Source: Streptomyces sp. cg36 | Lineage (GTDB): Bacteria; Actinomycetota; Actinomycetes; Streptomycetales; Streptomycetaceae | Length of the DNA stretch: 64,000 bases | Assembly (NCBI RefSeq): GCF_041080675.1 | Contig: NZ_CP163520.1 | Location: 7,531,501 to 7,595,500 of the forward strand | Direction of reading: 5' to 3' | In this document: piece by piece, positions 60,763-64,000 of the stretch | Position numbering within the stretch: position 1 is the first letter of the stretch | Layout: every line of letters starts with the position of its first letter | Program-made: the position numbers and the translations under genes | The notes under the pieces: generated by a model | The model's database searches: none | Told to the model about the DNA's origin: nothing | Seen by the model: only the letters and a program-made list of their open reading frames with translations

Positions 60763-63700
60763 GTGGGAATCCTGGACCGGCTGCGAGGCCGTCGGGACGA
60801 GCGGGGGGAGGGCACCGGCACGGCCGGTGCCGGCCCGGTCGCCGCCGTGCCCACGGGCCCCGGCCCGCGCGCGGCGGACGCCGTGACGGCCGCGCCCGCC
60901 ACCGTCGCCGCCTGGCCGCAGCTCCCGCCGATCCAGCGGGTGACGGGCGGGACGCGCGCCGGGGTCGCGGACGCCGGGTTCGGCGGCCGTCTGCCGACGT
61001 GGCAGAACCCGTCGTTCATGGGGGCGCCGTCCCCGGCCGTACTGGACCCGGCCGCGAGCGGCGGTCTGCTCGCGGCCGGATTCACCGCGCCCGAGCGGCA
61101 GCCCGGCGCGGCGGGTGAACAGCCCGTCCGTACCGGGTCGTTGGGCTCCAAGGCGGCACCCGTGGCCCAGCGCATGCCGGTCGCGCCGCTGCGCGCGATA
61201 CCGGCGGCGACCGGGACCCCGGCGCCGCCGCCCCCCGGCGTGCCCACGGCCGCCGGGGCGGGCGCCGCGCCCGTAACCCCGGCCAGGGCGTCGTCCGCAC
61301 CGGTCCAGCGGGCCGCGCGACCGGCCGCGTCGGCGGTGGGAGCGAAGCCGTCAGGGGCGCAGGTGAACGCGCCGGTCCGGGGTGACCGGGGTGTTCGGGT
61401 GACCCCCGTGTCGTCCGCCCCGTCCCGGCCCCGGCCCTCGCTGACGCAGGCGCCGACCGGGGCGACGGCCGTGCAGCGACGCGCCCTGCCCGCCACCCGT
61501 CGGACGACGGACGCGCCACCGGCCTCCCCGGTGGCCGCGCCGTCGTCCGGCGAGAGCCGGACCGGCTCCGGCGACGCGCCCTCGGCCGGTCCGTCCGGCG
61601 ACCGGGGGCCCGCGTCCGTTCCGGCCGCACGGGCCTCCGCCGCCGAGCGGCCGGTCCCTGCCACTGCTGTCTCCCCGGCTGCCCCGGACCGTGGCGCGGC
61701 TGCCGGGCACCCGGTGCAGCGTTCCGCGTCACCCCGGCCCCCGCAGGCCCCACAGCCTGCGTCGGCCCCCCAGTCTTCGCGCGCCCCGCAGCCCCCGCAG
61801 GTGCGCCCCGAAACGACGGCCGGTGCCGCGCCGACCCCCGCGCCGGGAACGACCCCGGTGCGCCCGCAGGCGAGCGCCGACGCCGCCGACTCGCGCGGCG
61901 CGGGGTCAACTCCCGCGCCCGGTACGGCCGCCCCGGCGCGGACGCGGCCCCAGACGGCGACTGGTGCCGCCGACTCGCCCGCCAACGCGCCAGCTCCCGC
62001 GCCCGGTACGGCCGCCCCGGTGCAGCGGGCGACGACCCCGCCGCCCGCTTCGGCACCCGCCACGCGTGGATCCGGCCCTTCGGCCCAGCCCGGCGCCACT
62101 GCGGCGCCCGCCACGCCGACCGGTGCGAGGCCCGCTGACGCCCCGGTGCGTCGAGCGGCCCGGACGCACGGGCCCGAGCGGCCCGCGCCCGTCGAGCGGC
62201 CGAGCCACACCGAGCAGCCCCGATCCGTGGAACGGGCCGGTGCCACCGAAGCCGTCCGGCCCGCCGGACGTTCCGGGGCCACGGAGGGTGTCGGGTCCAC
62301 GGGTGCTGTGCCCGGCACCCGGTCTGCGCCGACGCCGCACAGCGCGTCGGCGAGCGTGCCCGCGCCCGGCGTCGGTGGCGAGCGCCCGTCGCCCGCTTCC
62401 CGCAGGGGGACCGCGACTCCGAGCGGCAGCCGCCCCGAGCCCGCGAGCACCACTGTTTCCCGGGCTGTGGAGCGTTCAACTCCTGCTCTGGACAGTCCTG
62501 TTGGCCAGGCTGGTGGCGCGGCCGTCAGCGGTGGGGCCGGTGACGGCGGTACCGCAGTCGGCACGCCCAGGCCGTCCGCGACGGTCCAGCGGTCCGTGTC
62601 CCCGCGGAAGTCCACCGCCGCATCCAGCAGTGGTGGTGCCCCCGGCGCGCCCCGGAATCCCGACGCCCCCCGGCCGTCCGGCAGCATCCGTACGCCCGAG
62701 GCCCCCCGGTCGCCCGCTGCCCCGCGCACGTCCGGCGGCTCCCGTACGTCCGGTGCCGACCGGGCCCCTGGCGCGGCCCCGGAGTCGGCCACCCCTGCCA
62801 CGCCCCCGACCACTCCCGCCCCCGTTGTGCAGACCGGGGACGGTCAACTCGCCCCGCGGAAACCCCTCGCGGCGCCGCGCCCGCCCACCCCCGGCCGCTC
62901 GGCCGACGCGCCGAGGGCAGCGGAGGCCGTCCAGCGGCAGACCGCGTCGCCCGGCCGACCGCAGGCGGCGCGGACCTCGGCCGCCCCGCCCTCCCCGGCT
63001 GCGGCGAACCAGGAGCACTCCGCACCGCGGCCGACGGCTCCCCGTCCGACCGCGGCGCCGGTGCAGCGCTCCACCGCGAGCCCGGCCGCCGTGCCGGTCG
63101 CCCCCGTGTCCGAGCCGATGAGCCCCGGGCGCATGGGCCGTGCCCCGACTGCCGCAGAGAGCAGGGAACTTCTTGTCGCCTCCGTGGCACCGCCGGTCCA
63201 GAGCTCGCTCCCGCAGGCGGCCTCCGCCTCACCTTCCGCTCCGGCGGGGGAGCGGTCCGGTGCTGCGCGCCCGGCCGGCGACGCGGTGGCCACCCGCCCG
63301 GTCCAGCGCAGCGTCTCGGCGCCCCGGGTGGGCCTGGGCGCTCCCCTCGCGTCGGCGCCGACCGGCGCGAGCCCCGCCCGGACCGTTCCGCACGCCAACC
63401 CGGCCCCGGCCGCCCGCACTTCGGCCGCCCCGGCCCCGGCCGGTCCCGCTGCTCCGGCTCCCGCCCAGGCCCGGCGCTCTCCGCTCGGTGCGCCTCTCAC
63501 CGCCGCGCCCGCCGACAGCCTCCCGCTCGGTGCCCGGAGCGCGCCGTCCCCCGTCAGCCGTGGCTCGGCGCCGGTACAGCGGGCCGCCTCCACGACGTCC
63601 GCGGCGCCCCCGTCCTTCGGCTCCGCCACCACAGGACCGGGTGGGTCTCCGTCGCCGCAGGCTCCCGCCTTCGCGCCCGGTGCGGCGCGCTCGTTCCCGC

Positions 63701-64000
63701 CCCCGCCGCCCCCGGCCATGCCTCCCGCTCCCCCCGTGGGTCCCGTCCAGCGCGCCCCGCACACCCCTTCCGTGCCGCCCAAGGCGGCGCCCCTCCTGCG
63801 CCCCGCCGCCTCCGGCAGTGGCGCGGGCGGCCGGGCCCCTCTTGCCGTCACCGCTCTCACTCCGCCGACGCAGCGCACGCCCGCGCTGCTCCCGTCCGGC
63901 CCGGCCGCGCCTGCGACGGCTCCGACGAGGGCACCCGGCAACCCGGGCGCGCCCGCCGTCCAGCGCCAGCTCGGACAGACCATCGGCGCTCTGGCCTCGG
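60763..64000 (+). CDS. Giant disordered Pro/Ala-rich protein with repeated V/I-Q-R motifs (3' end outside window)
   Basis: The frame is open from the GTG at 60763 to the window end, at least 1079 codons. The N-terminus M-G-I-L-D-R-L-R-G-R-R is basic. The rest is almost only Ala, Pro, Gly, Ser, Thr, Arg and Val and should be disordered. A motif V-Q-R, I-Q-R or a near variant, usually after Pro or Ala and before Ala or Ser, recurs at least 13 times; nucleotide positions include about 60940, 61306, 61720, 62016, 62584, 62932, 63061, 63301, 63571 and 63745. The same motif is in the DUF4157 protein. Large proteins of this kind occur in other Streptomyces injection loci. It starts 3 bp after the DUF6760 stop, so it is in the operon. 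Confidence 0.8.
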   Translation, partial: MGILDRLRGRRDERGEGTGTAGAGPVAAVPTGPGPRAADAVTAAPATVAAWPQLPPIQRVTGGTRAGVADAGFGGRLPTWQNPSFMGAPSPAVLDPAASGGLLAAGFTAPERQPGAAGEQPVRTGSLGSKAAPVAQRMPVAPLRAIPAATGTPAPPPPGVPTAAGAGAAPVTPARASSAPVQRAARPAASAVGAKPSGAQVNAPVRGDRGVRVTPVSSAPSRPRPSLTQAPTGATAVQRRALPATRRTTDAPPASPVAAPSSGESRTGSGDAPSAGPSGDRGPASVPAARASAAERPVPATAVSPAAPDRGAAAGHPVQRSASPRPPQAPQPASAPQSSRAPQPPQVRPETTAGAAPTPAPGTTPVRPQASADAADSRGAGSTPAPGTAAPARTRPQTATGAADSPANAPAPAPGTAAPVQRATTPPPASAPATRGSGPSAQPGATAAPATPTGARPADAPVRRAARTHGPERPAPVERPSHTEQPRSVERAGATEAVRPAGRSGATEGVGSTGAVPGTRSAPTPHSASASVPAPGVGGERPSPASRRGTATPSGSRPEPASTTVSRAVERSTPALDSPVGQAGGAAVSGGAGDGGTAVGTPRPSATVQRSVSPRKSTAASSSGGAPGAPRNPDAPRPSGSIRTPEAPRSPAAPRTSGGSRTSGADRAPGAAPESATPATPPTTPAPVVQTGDGQLAPRKPLAAPRPPTPGRSADAPRAAEAVQRQTASPGRPQAARTSAAPPSPAAANQEHSAPRPTAPRPTAAPVQRSTASPAAVPVAPVSEPMSPGRMGRAPTAAESRELLVASVAPPVQSSLPQAASASPSAPAGERSGAARPAGDAVATRPVQRSVSAPRVGLGAPLASAPTGASPARTVPHANPAPAARTSAAPAPAGPAAPAPAQARRSPLGAPLTAAPADSLPLGARSAPSPVSRGSAPVQRAASTTSAAPPSFGSATTGPGGSPSPQAPAFAPGAARSFPPPPPPAMPPAPPVGPVQRAPHTPSVPPKAAPLLRPAASGSGAGGRAPLAVTALTPPTQRTPALLPSGPAAPATAPTRAPGNPGAPAVQRQLGQTIGALAS

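Noticed and set aside
60708..62813. A 701-codon minus-strand frame in the right-end repeat-rich region
   Set aside because: The plus frame from 60763 continues the injection-system operon with a start 3 bp after the previous stop and regular Q-R motifs. The minus frame is Gly/Ala/Arg filler.

Overview
The window is a high-GC actinobacterial chromosome segment, almost certainly Streptomyces. The signs are strong third-position GC bias, GTG and TTG starts with GGAG-type ribosome sites, many secreted proteins with ricin-type lectin domains, LuxR/XRE/TetR regulators, a large LuxR ATPase regulator, a contractile injection system of the Streptomyces type, and a few genes carrying the rare TTA leucine codon read by the bldA tRNA. 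No rRNA, tRNA, CRISPR array or insertion sequence was found.

Layout. 0-7 kb: a diiron ferritin-like protein, a hotdog thioesterase, a TTA-containing LuxR regulator with a degenerate receiver, a membrane Ser/Thr kinase, an M20 peptidase and a universal stress protein. 7-14.5 kb: divergent secreted GH27 and GH35 glycosidases with lectin tails, an ABC-F protein, the remnant of a TetR regulator that has lost its DNA-binding half, and an acyltransferase behind a three-half-site operator. 14.7-28 kb: a PAP2 membrane protein, then a divergent pair of giant secreted proteins (a 2314-residue RHS protein with an embedded ricin domain, and a 1513-residue LamG/ricin protein). 28-34 kb: STAS protein, three divergent regulator/target pairs (TetR/SRPBCC, MarR/hydrolase, AraC/methyltransferase) and small membrane or secreted proteins.

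34-37.5 kb: the most unusual locus. A 765-residue protein begins with an OphMA/SonM-like alpha-N-methyltransferase domain of the borosin RiPP family. It carries an embedded helical segment resembling a borosin-binding domain and a long beta-rich C-terminal extension. A 95-residue protein with an aliphatic, proline-containing C-terminus is encoded 21 bp upstream on the same strand and is a candidate precursor. I infer a split borosin system with an uncommon enzyme architecture.

37.8-48.7 kb: a membrane-anchored XRE/DUF2690 protein, a giant NocE/golvesin-like secreted protein, a secreted ricin protein, a translationally coupled XRE / ImmA-IrrE / MAB_1171c operon, and a SnoaL-like/PadR pair. 48.7-64 kb: a LuxR ATPase regulator and a TTA-containing LuxR regulator flank a contractile injection system: DUF4255 cap-type protein, AAA+ ATPase, a membrane lectin protein and a DUF4157 protein on the opposite strand, sheath, tube, tail-assembly protein, DUF6760 protein, and a giant disordered protein with V/I-Q-R repeats that runs off the right edge. 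Baseplate, spike and effector genes are presumably beyond the window.
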